Shown: positions 45,489-55,021, counted from the first letter of the stretch. The stretch: 64,000 nucleotides of DNA from an uncultured Croceitalea sp. (GCA_947495075.1 CANLXH010000002.1:1116001-1180000), one strand, 5' to 3'. Program-made: numbers and translations. The notes: generated by a model from the sequence alone, not told the origin.

Positions 45489-48400
45489 ATGATTTTAAAT
45501 AAAATTAAAAGAACAATAATTTTTACGTCAGCTTTGCTGATATCATCTACTGTATTTTCGCAATTTATTGGCGGTGGTGGAAATGGTAGTTACGCATTAA
45601 GTGGTCCTTCACCTGTTAATGTTGGTGAAACTAAGGCCTACACAATTACAGGGACTACTGGTCAAATAGCTACTACTTTTTGGAGGATTAATAGCAGTTA
45701 TGGTACCATAGTTTCAAGTACAAATACTACAGCATCTGTTTATTTTACAGGCCAAGGTTCCGTTAATCTAGTGGCATCCATACAAGATTATAATGGAAAT
45801 GGCTACTTAACTCCTAAAACGATAACTATAAATGTATCAGTATTACCAGGTAGTATTTCTGGAGCACAGACGATATGTTATGGTGGTAATCCAGGCACAT
45901 TAAGTAATAGTGTTTCCGCTTCGGGAGGCAGTGGTAGTTACAGTTACCAATGGCAGTACAGCAACAATGGCAGTAGTGGTTGGTCTAATATTGGTGGCGC
46001 CACTTCCACAAGTTATAATCCTCCAGGTGGATTAACAGCCTCACGATGGTACCGTCGCAGGGTTATTTCTGGAGGAGAGACAAAATACACAAACTCCGTA
46101 AAAGTTACTGTAAGGTCTAACTTATCTGCTGGTGGAGTAAGCGGTACCCAGACGGTCTGTTATGCCGGTAACCCGGGCACTTTGGGTAACGGCTCATCGC
46201 CCTCCGGGGGAAACGGAAGTTACAGTTACCAGTGGCAATATTCCAATACTAGTGGGACTAGTGGTTTTTCGAACGTCGGTGGAGCCACATCAAGTTCATA
46301 CAATCCCCCAAGTGGTCTTACGGCGTCTCGCTGGTACCGTAGGCGAGTGATAAGTTGTGGACAGACCAAATATACATTGCCAGTAAAAGTAACGGTAAAT
46401 CCTGCCCTTTCTAGCGGTAGCATCGGAGGTACGCAGACAATATGTTACAATGGTAACCCTAGTACATTATCTAGCAGTTCTAATGCATCTGGAGGGAACA
46501 GTAGCTATAGTTACCAATGGCAATATTCGAACAATGGGAGCAGTGGTTGGGCCAATATCAGTGGCGCCACTTCGACAAGTTACACCCCCCCTAACGGACT
46601 GACTGCATCTAGGTGGTACCGCAGACGAGTCATTAGTTGTAGCCAGACTAAATATACGGGTTCCGTAAAAGTAACAGTAGCAATACGAGTTTCTATACCA
46701 ACCACACCGAGTATAACCAACAACTGTGGCAGCACGGTGCTGACCAGAAGCAACCCTCCCAATGGGATTACCTGGTATTGGCAGTCCAGTATTTCTGGAA
46801 CGAGTACTTCGAGTTCTGGAAGCAGTGTGACCAGAACCAGCGGCACGATATATTACCTAAGAGGTAGAAACAGTTCTGGCTGTTGGGGCACGACAAGAAC
46901 GGTGAACTACACCGTAAATCAGTCCTCGACTTGGTATGCAGACAGTGACGGTGACGGCCAAGGCAATCCTTCATCACCCTATACAGGATGCAGCCAACCA
47001 TCAGGTTATGTCACAAACAATTCAGATTATAATGACAGTACTGTGATGATTACTAACCTAGCCCCACAGACTTTTTACAGTGATGTAGATGGCGACGGCT
47101 TTGGTGATGGCACTACTACTATTTCTGCAAGTTTTATGCCTTTGGGTTATGCGACCAACAATACCGACCCTTGCCCTAACGCAGCGGGAACAGGTAATGG
47201 TTGTCCAAGTTATAGCACCGCTTTGAGCGATGAGAACTATGCGTACACAAAAACATACCAAGATGAAAATGCAGACCAGACGATAGAGAGCGTATCGTAT
47301 TTTGATGGATTGGGTAGGACCAAGCAACAAGTGGTTGTGCGTGGCTCTGGTACGGGGGGAGCGCAACCGAACCTAGCGACAGGTTGGACGATGGATTGGA
47401 GTGAAGGTAGCGGTAGTACAGGATTTTTTAACCAAAATGGTGCAACAATAGAAAACAAACGTAACTATGGTCCCAACCCTTTTGGTGAAACTGCTCTTAT
47501 TTGGGAATGTGGCAACCAACCGGACAATCATGCTGATGGAGGATGGAATACGGACTATTTTAATGTGGACAAGACCAAGACCTATCGTTATACGGTATGG
47601 GTAAGACGCAACCACTCGCAGAACGGAACAACTTATCACGGCACTCAGAATGTGGATAACTTAGGTGGTGGTGCCAATGGCAACCCCTATTTCTGGGCAG
47701 GGGATCTTCCCCAATTAAACGAATGGTATTTATTGGTAGGTGTTATACACCCTTATAACCATGGTGGTGGCGATACTGGTGTGAGTGGGGTTTATGATAT
47801 GCAGGGAAATAAGGTTATAGACGGTTCGGAATTTAAATGGAGAAGTAATACCACTACCTCCCGTTTTAGGAATTACCTGTACTACTGCACAGACGTAAAC
47901 GTAAGACAATATTTCTATAGTCCAGTGTTAGAGGTAGTAGATGGGAACGAACAGTCCTTAGCGGGAATGTTCGACAACGGAGTGGGCAAAGACATTGTCA
48001 CCCATATGGAGTACGACGCATATGGTAGACATGCAAAGGAATGGTTGCCACACGTACCGGGAACGGGAAATGCTGGAAGCTATAGAGTAGGCGATATGGC
48101 CAATGGGACACAAGCATATTACAAGGCAAGATATGCAGATGATTTTATAGGATTATCCACAGCGGATGTAAACGCATACTCAGAGAAGGAATTTGAAGCT
48201 TCTCCATTGAATCGGGTAATGAAGCAGGCGGCACCAGGAAAAGATTGGAAACTAGCAAGCTCTGGTAATGATAATGCTATAGAACTTAACTACCAAGCTA
48301 ATGGAAGTAATGAGGTACGCTATTTTGAAGTTACTACCTCATTTGCAAATAATACCTACACCCCAAGTTTGGTACAGAGTGGTTATTATATGGATGGTGA

Positions 48401-51203
48401 GCTTTATAAGATGGTGACTAAGGATGAGAATCACGATGGGAGTGCTACTAAAGACCATACTACGGAGGAGTTCACTAACAAGATGGGGCAGGTGGTACTC
48501 AAACGGACCTATGATGGTGGTGTTGCGCATGACACCTATTATGTGTATGACAATTACGGAAACCTTACCTACGTCATCCCTCCAAAGGTTACCACCGGTA
48601 GTGTAAGCACAACGGAGCTTAATGAGTTGTGTTATCAATACAAGTACGACCACCGTAACCGTTTGGTAGAGAAGAAAATACCAGGCAAAGGCTGGGAGTA
48701 TATAGTATATAACAAACTGGACCAGCCCGTTATGACCCAAGACCCCAATCTAGATGCACAGAACAAATGGCTCTTTACCAAATACGATGCTTTTGGCAGG
48801 GTGGCCTATACTGGTATTATCAATAATGCAAATGACCGAGATTATATGGTATCTGTAATGGAGGGGGCTTCTGATGAATATGTCACCAGAACCTCCTCGG
48901 CTACTGTCATTGGTGGAATTGACGTGTACTATACCAATGATGCAAAACCTAACAATATCCATGAAACTTACACCATCAATTACTACGATAGCTATGTGGA
49001 TACCGATGGGTTAAGCGTTCCTGCTACGGTATTGGGACAAGCCAAGGCTACCAATACCCAAGGCCTAGCCACGGTAAGCAAAGTACGGGTACTGGGCACT
49101 AACGATTGGATAACTACCATTACAGGCTATGATGTTAAGGGGAGACCAATCTATACTGCTAGTAAGAACAATTACCTAAGTACCATAGATATTGTAGAGA
49201 GTAGGTTGGACTTTACAGGCAGGGTACTAGAGACCAAAACTACACATACCAAGGGAACAAACCCAGCAATAGTGACCACAGACTTATTTGACTATGACAC
49301 TATGGGTAGGATGACCTCCCAAAGACAAACCATTAATGGGCAAGCACAGCAGACCATAGTAGAAAATGGCTATGATGAGTTGGGACAATTAACAGCTAAA
49401 ACTGTTGGAGGTGGTCTACAAACTGTAGATTACGATTACAATGTAAGAGGCTGGTTAAAGCGCATTAACAATACCGCAAGTTTGGGCAACGACCTCTTTG
49501 CATTTGATATTAATTACAACACGGCAGACCATGGCGCCACAGCATTATACAACGGTAATATTTCCGAAACGGAATGGCGGACAGCCAATGACAATACCTT
49601 ACGATGGTACCATTATGGGTACGATGCATTAAATCGAATTACAAGTGCGACCGACAATACAGGCAATTATAACCTTTATGATTTAACCTATGATAAGAAT
49701 GGGAACATCCTATCCTTAAAAAGGAAAGGGAACACGAATGCCGGAGCAACTAGTTTTGGTACAATGGACAATCTAACCTACCATTACAGTAGTGGGGAAG
49801 TAAGTAATAAGCTCTTGAGAGTTCGTGATTGGACAACCAATGTAGAGGGCTTTAAAGATAGTGCCTCTCCTACAAGTGATGACTACACCTATGATGCTAA
49901 TGGTAATATGCTCAGGGATTTAAACAAAGGGATTAACACAAATATTGGCTATAACCATTTAAACCTACCAACATCTGTAACGCTTAGTGGCGGAACCATT
50001 TCGTATATTTATGATGCCACAGGAGTTAAGTTAAAGAAGACTGTGGGAAGTTCTGTGACAGAATATGCGGGTAATTATATTTATGAAAATGGGAACTTAC
50101 AGTTCTTTAGCCATGCAGAGGGCTATGTAGATGTAGAAGGAGGCTATGATTATATCTACCAATACAAGGACCATTTAGGCAATGTAAGATTATCGTATAC
50201 CGATAACAACGGTACCCTAGAAATTATAGAGGAGAACAACTACTATCCTTTTGGGCTTAAGCATAAAGGGTATAACGCAAGCATAAGTCCATTGGGGAAT
50301 GATGTGGCGCAACGCTGGAAATTTGGAGGAAAAGAACTTAATGATGAGTTGAATCTCGATTGGTATGATGTAAGTGCACGAAACTATGATCCAGCGATTG
50401 GTAGATGGATGAATCTTGACCCGCTCGCAGAACAGATGAGAAGGCATAGTCCATATAATTATGCGTTTGATAATCCTGTGTTTTTTACTGATCCAGATGG
50501 GATGATGCCTGTTGCAAGTTCTGAATATTGTCCTTCTTGTGAAACACAGGAAGATTGGGACAATTATCAAGCTCAAATAGATAATACTGCAACAGGACAG
50601 GGATATGATAATGCAACGCATATGGCATTAAACAATGACAATATGCAGATGACTATCAATGAAGATGGAAATCAAATATTGATGGTTAACGGTTCACCTG
50701 TTGATCTTGACCCTCAGGAGAATAGGATTTCTGCATTTGGAGACTTTTTTATGCCATTGATAGAAGGTGCGCCCAAGGCGATTGCCAATCTATTTAAAGG
50801 GAAATCTTCTACTCAAACCGTAAAAGCAGCTGATGAAGTTATTGATGCTGCAAGTACTTCTGAAAGTACAGGAGGTAGATTAGGAAAAGAGTCAACACGA
50901 CAACTTAATGGAACAATTGCTGATGATCTAGAAAGTCGTGGTTTTGAAATTACTGGAGGAGGAAATAGACTTCCTGAAGAATATATTCCAGCTGCAGATG
51001 GGGGAAGAAAAGGTAGTGCCTATCCAGACATAACAGCGATTAAAGATGGCAAAACTTTAAGGATTAATACAGTTGACACATATACAAGTGGAAGAATGAC
51101 AGGAAGAGAAGCGAGGAATGCCTTAAAAATAAGAACTTTGAGACCAAATGACCATTTAGTTACAATTCCAAAAAGAAGTGTTAAATTGCCTATACTAAAA
51201 TGA
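45489..51203 (+). CDS. DUF6443/RHS polymorphic toxin with Ig-like repeats and a variable C-terminal toxin tail
   Basis: A 1904-residue exported protein. Order of parts: signal peptide (1-24); a PKD/Ig-like stretch; three near-identical Ig-like repeats (121-400); another Ig-like unit (about 400-478); two calcium-type Asp/Gly segments (DSDGDGQGNP, DVDGDGFGDG; 482-575); DUF6443 start (YFDGLGRTKQQVVVRG), interrupted by an insert at about 632-826 and resumed at GKDIVTHMEYDAYGR; YD repeats; and the RHS core (1552-1675, YQYKDHLGNVRLSY to NPVFFTDPDG). The last 230 residues are a distinct tail ending GGRKGSAYPDITAIKDG, TLRINTVDT and PNDHLVTIPK. This looks like a toxin, possibly a nuclease, which is unproven. 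The stop overlaps the next gene by 4 bases. Confidence 0.88.
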   Translation: MILNKIKRTIIFTSALLISSTVFSQFIGGGGNGSYALSGPSPVNVGETKAYTITGTTGQIATTFWRINSSYGTIVSSTNTTASVYFTGQGSVNLVASIQDYNGNGYLTPKTITINVSVLPGSISGAQTICYGGNPGTLSNSVSASGGSGSYSYQWQYSNNGSSGWSNIGGATSTSYNPPGGLTASRWYRRRVISGGETKYTNSVKVTVRSNLSAGGVSGTQTVCYAGNPGTLGNGSSPSGGNGSYSYQWQYSNTSGTSGFSNVGGATSSSYNPPSGLTASRWYRRRVISCGQTKYTLPVKVTVNPALSSGSIGGTQTICYNGNPSTLSSSSNASGGNSSYSYQWQYSNNGSSGWANISGATSTSYTPPNGLTASRWYRRRVISCSQTKYTGSVKVTVAIRVSIPTTPSITNNCGSTVLTRSNPPNGITWYWQSSISGTSTSSSGSSVTRTSGTIYYLRGRNSSGCWGTTRTVNYTVNQSSTWYADSDGDGQGNPSSPYTGCSQPSGYVTNNSDYNDSTVMITNLAPQTFYSDVDGDGFGDGTTTISASFMPLGYATNNTDPCPNAAGTGNGCPSYSTALSDENYAYTKTYQDENADQTIESVSYFDGLGRTKQQVVVRGSGTGGAQPNLATGWTMDWSEGSGSTGFFNQNGATIENKRNYGPNPFGETALIWECGNQPDNHADGGWNTDYFNVDKTKTYRYTVWVRRNHSQNGTTYHGTQNVDNLGGGANGNPYFWAGDLPQLNEWYLLVGVIHPYNHGGGDTGVSGVYDMQGNKVIDGSEFKWRSNTTTSRFRNYLYYCTDVNVRQYFYSPVLEVVDGNEQSLAGMFDNGVGKDIVTHMEYDAYGRHAKEWLPHVPGTGNAGSYRVGDMANGTQAYYKARYADDFIGLSTADVNAYSEKEFEASPLNRVMKQAAPGKDWKLASSGNDNAIELNYQANGSNEVRYFEVTTSFANNTYTPSLVQSGYYMDGELYKMVTKDENHDGSATKDHTTEEFTNKMGQVVLKRTYDGGVAHDTYYVYDNYGNLTYVIPPKVTTGSVSTTELNELCYQYKYDHRNRLVEKKIPGKGWEYIVYNKLDQPVMTQDPNLDAQNKWLFTKYDAFGRVAYTGIINNANDRDYMVSVMEGASDEYVTRTSSATVIGGIDVYYTNDAKPNNIHETYTINYYDSYVDTDGLSVPATVLGQAKATNTQGLATVSKVRVLGTNDWITTITGYDVKGRPIYTASKNNYLSTIDIVESRLDFTGRVLETKTTHTKGTNPAIVTTDLFDYDTMGRMTSQRQTINGQAQQTIVENGYDELGQLTAKTVGGGLQTVDYDYNVRGWLKRINNTASLGNDLFAFDINYNTADHGATALYNGNISETEWRTANDNTLRWYHYGYDALNRITSATDNTGNYNLYDLTYDKNGNILSLKRKGNTNAGATSFGTMDNLTYHYSSGEVSNKLLRVRDWTTNVEGFKDSASPTSDDYTYDANGNMLRDLNKGINTNIGYNHLNLPTSVTLSGGTISYIYDATGVKLKKTVGSSVTEYAGNYIYENGNLQFFSHAEGYVDVEGGYDYIYQYKDHLGNVRLSYTDNNGTLEIIEENNYYPFGLKHKGYNASISPLGNDVAQRWKFGGKELNDELNLDWYDVSARNYDPAIGRWMNLDPLAEQMRRHSPYNYAFDNPVFFTDPDGMMPVASSEYCPSCETQEDWDNYQAQIDNTATGQGYDNATHMALNNDNMQMTINEDGNQILMVNGSPVDLDPQENRISAFGDFFMPLIEGAPKAIANLFKGKSSTQTVKAADEVIDAASTSESTGGRLGKESTRQLNGTIADDLESRGFEITGGGNRLPEEYIPAADGGRKGSAYPDITAIKDGKTLRINTVDTYTSGRMTGREARNALKIRTLRPNDHLVTIPKRSVKLPILK
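45849..46680 (+). repeat. Three tandem Ig-like repeats inside the RHS toxin gene
   Basis: Units start at 45849, 46131 and 46416 (282 and 285 bases apart). Each encodes the same plan: GxQTxCYxGNPxTL, YSYQWQYSN, LTASRWYRRRVIS and KYTxxVKVTV. Protein identity is high while DNA differs mostly at synonymous sites. Base composition also differs: the 60-base line at 46141 is 62% GC by count, the line at 45841 is 42%. Confidence 0.85.
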
Positions 51204-51748
51204 GTAAGCAAATTTTTTTCTACGCATTAAAGGATGATTTAAACGATATTTTTATCCCTATTGAATCTGCTTATGATATTAAATATACAAAGGTAGGTTT
51301 AATGGACAGTATCCCTAAGGAGTTAAATTCTTTACTAGATTTTGAGATTAACCTTAATGAAGCAGTTTTTGCAGACTGGAATAATAACCCAAAGTTTTTA
51401 ATTAGTCCTAAAGAAGATGAAGTTATTATCCGAGAAGTCATGCAAAAAAAAGGAGGAATAAAATACTCAGTAGATCAAATGAAAAACGAAAACAGTATTG
51501 TTCTTTTTCTGGGAGGGGAGTATAAAGGAGAGGCATTAATCGCTGGCAAAGTAGGTTCAATATCTAATTCAGATTTTTCAATTACAATTTTGAAAGAAAT
51601 CAATAACATTGTTACAAAAGAATTTACAAAAATTAATGGCTTTTTCGTTGGCAAAAAAGCTCTAGAAAAAATGGCTTATGGGTGGAGATTAACCACTGAT
51701 TTCAATTCTCCAAAAAAATATGATTTGAATGCTTTAAGGGATATATAG
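51200..51748 (+). CDS. Candidate immunity protein for the RHS toxin
   Basis: A 182-residue soluble, acidic protein with no signal peptide. Its ATG overlaps the toxin stop (ATGA), the usual position of a cognate immunity gene. I recognise no named domain. Visible features are a mixed alpha/beta pattern (KQIFFYALKDDL, EDEVIIREVMQKKGG) and a C-terminal GFFVGKKALEKMAYGWRL. Composition is much more AT-rich than the RHS core (25% GC by count in the line at 51241), as for exchangeable toxin/immunity cassettes. The function is inferred from position. Confidence 0.7.
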   Translation: MSKQIFFYALKDDLNDIFIPIESAYDIKYTKVGLMDSIPKELNSLLDFEINLNEAVFADWNNNPKFLISPKEDEVIIREVMQKKGGIKYSVDQMKNENSIVLFLGGEYKGEALIAGKVGSISNSDFSITILKEINNIVTKEFTKINGFFVGKKALEKMAYGWRLTTDFNSPKKYDLNALRDI

Positions 51749-51781
51749 CAAAAGGTGCTTATAAGTCGATCCAAATATTAA

Positions 51782-52366
51782 ATGGATAAATACGCTGTTA
51801 GATTAAAAGAGAATGTAGAAAAACTTTCTGCTAAGAATAAGTTATTGTTTGCTTTTTGGGTTTCAAAAAGACTTTTTCATAATTATGTTTTTTTTAATGA
51901 AAAGACATCTTATGGCGATATAGATGTAATGCTTGATGCGCTAAATCAAATCGAGAAGTATATTAATAATAGTACTGTTGATAATGATGAAATTCTAAAT
52001 ACAATTACAGTTGTTGAAGCTAACACTCCAGACACAAATAATTTTGACACCATATTAGCCTCGTTTGCTTTAGATGCTTGTAGTGCTTTAATAGAATCCC
52101 TCAATTTTATAATTGACCAAGACATTAAGTATATTGTTAATGTTGGTGTGTTTGCTAGAGATACTATAGATATGTTTATTCAAGAACTTGAAGATATGGA
52201 CTATGACGATTCTAATTTTGAATCAAAAATCAAAAATCATACCCTGATGAAGCAAGAAATGAGTGATCAGAATGTAATGCTTTCCAAACTTAGTAATGAC
52301 GAAGATGTATGGAATTATATAAAATATGACAGAATTATAGATCCAAGTTTGATAAAACACCATTAG
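51782..52366 (+). CDS. DUF416 family protein, likely second immunity gene
   Basis: A 194-residue protein with the DUF416 (YjaG-like) signature: KNKLLFAFWVSKRLFHNYVFFNEKTSYGD near 18-45, an EANTPDTNNFDT segment near 92 and the helix ASFALDACSALIESLNFII. DUF416 members recur beside polymorphic toxins as putative immunity proteins. It lies 33 bases after the first candidate, in the same direction, and is followed by a terminator. Whether it protects against this toxin or is an orphan from an earlier cassette cannot be told. Confidence 0.82.
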   Translation: MDKYAVRLKENVEKLSAKNKLLFAFWVSKRLFHNYVFFNEKTSYGDIDVMLDALNQIEKYINNSTVDNDEILNTITVVEANTPDTNNFDTILASFALDACSALIESLNFIIDQDIKYIVNVGVFARDTIDMFIQELEDMDYDDSNFESKIKNHTLMKQEMSDQNVMLSKLSNDEDVWNYIKYDRIIDPSLIKHH

Positions 52367-52374
52367 TAAACAAC

Positions 52375-52409
52375 AAGTCAGCTCTTTTTATTTGAGCTGG
52401 CTTTTTTGA
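52375..52409 (+). terminator. Terminator closing the RHS locus
   Basis: AAGTCAGCTC (52375-52384) pairs with GAGCTGGCTT (52394-52403) with one G-T wobble, and a T6 run follows. It lies 9 bases after the DUF416 stop. Confidence 0.88.
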
Positions 52410-52721
52410 TAAGTTTGATTCCTTTTAACGTTGTTATTTGAAATCTTTTCTTTCTTGTGTTTTTCATCAAGTGAATTTCAGCTTTTATTTAATGTGTTAC
52501 TAATTTGAACTTGTAGTTCGTTATTTCTGTTATTCCATTATTACTGTTTTAGTATTCCATGTTTGATACAGTTTCACTAGTGTTATCATATATTAAATAC
52601 TAGAAATACTGTTCTTGTGTTGAAAAATTGACAGTAGTATAATATAGAAGTAAGAGAATATAGTAGTGTCGAATTTTGAAGTGAATTTGTTTATTTCTGT
52701 TATTTGATTAATTGACTTAAT
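52410..52721. other. AT-rich gene-free stretch
   Basis: About 310 bases without a gene I can support. The only structure seen is a 14-base direct repeat, TTATTTCTGTTATT, at 52521-52534 and 52691-52704. No promoter box or hairpin stands out. Confidence 0.5.
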
Positions 52722-52904
52722 CTATTTTTTATATAGGAGCTCGTCAATATAACAAATCATTTTTCTAGAGTGAGTAACCGCGTTTCTATTTTCTGTTTTA
52801 CGTATCAAAGAACGTAATTCTTCGATTTGATTAAATACATACTTTTTGTTTTTAAGAACAAAATGTTTATTTAGATGGGTAATAGAGTCGATTAGAACCT
52901 GCAT
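52722..52904 (-). other. Possible small gene or C-terminal gene fragment
   Basis: A 60-residue charged helical frame (MQVLIDSITHLNKHF to CYIDELLYKK). It is open upstream to about 52957 (NLDNKEDYFRANY before the Met), so it may be the tail of a decayed gene rather than a complete small protein. No family is recognised, and it sits among other gene remnants. Confidence 0.3.
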
Positions 52905-52980
52905 GTAATTTGCCCGAAAATAATCTTCTTTATTATCAAGATTTTTTAATTTGTTTTATCTGTTAGCTATGCTATTTATA

Positions 52981-54621
52981 TTAGTATATCTTTTTAGCTG
53001 TCATTTCTCTTCCTTGGTCTAAGGTTAAGCTAATAACTTCTTGATTCTCATTCAAATTAAACGTTATTTTGGCATCAATATCTCTTGCTATAAATTGATT
53101 ATTCCCTAAGGGAATCAATTCCTTTTTATCATCCCTTATTTGTCCAATAAGCGTATTGTTTTCAATTTTAATTGAAAAATAAAAGTCTGGACCGAGTTCA
53201 TATTTTCCTTGATATTTTTTTAATTTACTAAGCTTTACTTTTTCTGCTTTAAAGCTTTTAATGTTTTTATCAATACGTTTCCATGTATTTATTTGATAGG
53301 TGTTATTTTCAACTAATTGTATATCATCATTTACTTTTTTAATAGAAAAAGTAGTCAAGCTATTTTCTAGAAAGAAATTATTCTTTGCATACGGTATCAA
53401 TTTATTTTTTGTTTTACCCCTATCAAACATGAGAAGTGAACCATCTTCAAAACGAATAGTCTTTTGTACACCATTGTTATTTTTATAAACTCCGTTTAAG
53501 GCTTCTATTCGTGATTTAGGAATGTCTTTGAATATAAGTTTATACGGACTATCCATAGCAATTGCAGCAATCTTTGATGCAATTTGACCTAGATTGTTTG
53601 TGTTTTCAGAATTAGTTAAAATAGCTACATAAATATCTTTTTCAGGAATAGAGAGGGCATATGTAATAAAACCATTGATACCACCACTATGTTTTACAGC
53701 TTTTACACCTTGTACATTTCCAATCTCCCATCCATAACCTTGTATACCTGATTTACCTGTGTTGAGTTTAAAGGCAGTATAAGCTTTGTTAAGTGATTTA
53801 GAAGATATGATTTTCTTCGATTTTAGGGCTTCATTCCATTTAAATAAATCTTCGGAAGTAGATGCTAATGAACCAGCTGCGTAAGGAAGCGTCATACTCA
53901 AAAAATCGATATTTTCATAGGCTTCATTTGTATTCTTATATCCAGAAACTCTATTTTTAATTATTGCTTTAGTATTGTCGTAAAATGTATTGTTGAGACC
54001 AATGGGTATAAAAATGGCTTCTTTCATATAATCTTCATAAGACATTCCGGAAACAGCTTCAATAATATATCCTAGAATAATATAACCAGAACTTGAGTAT
54101 TGATATTGTGAGCCTGCTTCAAAATTCATAGGCTCATTTTTAAAGAAATCAATCAGCTCTTTTGGGCTCATATCCTGTCTCTGAAACGCTTTATTAAAAC
54201 CTTCTATATTTAGATAATCTTTAATACCAGATGTATGGGATAATAAATGTTCAAGTGTAATAGTTCTGTCTTGTACTGGGTAATTTGGTAGATATTTCTT
54301 TATATCATCATTTAGAGATAATTTTTGCTCTTCAGCAAGCTTTAAAATAGCTACCGCTGTAAACTGTTTAGAAAGCGATGCTATCCGATACACACTTTTA
54401 GAACTTGTTGCAACATCTAATTCTAAATTTGCTTTCCCATAATGATAATTGTAGATGATATTACCATCTTTTGCAACTAAAACTGAGCCCCCTGGACTTT
54501 GGTGTTCTAGTTCTTTTTTAATTATTTCATTAAAAGTGTTAGTGTAATTTTGCGCCTTAATAAAAGATGAGCATAGAGTAAATAGTGCTATGAATAATAT
54601 AGATTGTTTTTTGATTTTCAT
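52981..54621 (-). CDS. Serine hydrolase, beta-lactamase/S12 family, with C-terminal extension
   Basis: I start at the ATG at 54621 (546 residues, MKIKKQSILFIALF), which gives a normal signal peptide ending IKAQ. An earlier ATG at 54738 would place 39 unrelated residues before it. The S12 domain (about 25-350) has the nucleophile motif SxxK in ASLSKQFTAV, the Tyr motif YSSSGY and the third motif KHSGGINGF. The last 190 residues form a beta-rich tail typical of exported class-C-like esterases and peptidases. Substrate unknown; resistance to beta-lactams should not be assumed. It is one of four such genes in a row. Confidence 0.9.
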   Translation of the reverse strand: MKIKKQSILFIALFTLCSSFIKAQNYTNTFNEIIKKELEHQSPGGSVLVAKDGNIIYNYHYGKANLELDVATSSKSVYRIASLSKQFTAVAILKLAEEQKLSLNDDIKKYLPNYPVQDRTITLEHLLSHTSGIKDYLNIEGFNKAFQRQDMSPKELIDFFKNEPMNFEAGSQYQYSSSGYIILGYIIEAVSGMSYEDYMKEAIFIPIGLNNTFYDNTKAIIKNRVSGYKNTNEAYENIDFLSMTLPYAAGSLASTSEDLFKWNEALKSKKIISSKSLNKAYTAFKLNTGKSGIQGYGWEIGNVQGVKAVKHSGGINGFITYALSIPEKDIYVAILTNSENTNNLGQIASKIAAIAMDSPYKLIFKDIPKSRIEALNGVYKNNNGVQKTIRFEDGSLLMFDRGKTKNKLIPYAKNNFFLENSLTTFSIKKVNDDIQLVENNTYQINTWKRIDKNIKSFKAEKVKLSKLKKYQGKYELGPDFYFSIKIENNTLIGQIRDDKKELIPLGNNQFIARDIDAKITFNLNENQEVISLTLDQGREMTAKKIY

Positions 54622-54667
54622 GAATTTTGATTTTTTAAGTTGATGAATACTATAAATTATGAATATT

Positions 54668-54682
54668 AGTATCGCTGATACT
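54668..54682. repeat. Short inverted repeat upstream of the first S12 gene
   Basis: AGTATC (54668-54673) and GATACT (54677-54682) are a perfect 6-bp inverted repeat with a 3-base loop, 47 bases before the hydrolase start. It could be an operator, perhaps for the adjacent XRE regulator; this is inferred. Confidence 0.35.
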
Positions 54683-54844
54683 TTCCATAAGCAATAGTAC
54701 TTTTTAACAACAAAAAAACTCTCAAATTGACCTGACAATGACCCGAAATATAGACGACAATATTATAATATATTGAATTTCAGGTTTATAAATAACTTTT
54801 CTTTTTTAGCTAATTCGATTGTATTGTGAATAATAATATATGTA

Positions 54845-55000
54845 TTAATGAAGAGCTTTAGATATTGCTTCTAAAATATGACCTTTAAGTTTTTTTCCTG
54901 CTTCTATACGTTGAATAGTTCTAACAGAAATATTTGCTTTAGCAGCCAATTGTTCTTGAGTAAAATTTAATTGTTCTCTATACTTAAGAAGATGAGACAT
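54845..55000 (-). CDS. Very short XRE-type helix-turn-helix regulator
   Basis: A 51-residue frame reads MSHLLKYREQLNFTQEQLA, then KANISVRTIQRIEAGKK and GHILEAISKALH. This is a complete XRE helix-turn-helix: TQEQLA as helix 2, SVRTIQRIE as the recognition helix. The related proteins I know continue with a C-terminal membrane part; here a stop ends the protein right after the DNA-binding domain. It may be a trimmed but working regulator or a decayed one. It lies between two hydrolase genes, same strand. Confidence 0.7.
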   Translation of the reverse strand: MSHLLKYREQLNFTQEQLAAKANISVRTIQRIEAGKKLKGHILEAISKALH

Positions 55001-55021
55001 TTTTAGTTTATATTTTTTGAA

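Noticed and set aside
45849-46680. CRISPR-like or satellite repeat array
   Set aside because: The repeats are about 283 bases, in frame, and conserved at protein rather than DNA level, so they are protein domains.
45489-51203. T9SS cargo status of the RHS toxin
   Set aside because: No type IX C-terminal domain is visible; the C-terminus is the variable toxin tail.
52521-52704. Insertion element bounded by the 14-base direct repeat TTATTTCTGTTATT
   Set aside because: No inverted ends and no coding remnant between the copies; the repeat is low-complexity and may be chance in AT-rich DNA.
54622-54738. 39-residue N-terminal extension of the first serine hydrolase
   Set aside because: The downstream ATG gives a standard signal peptide; the extension would bury it.
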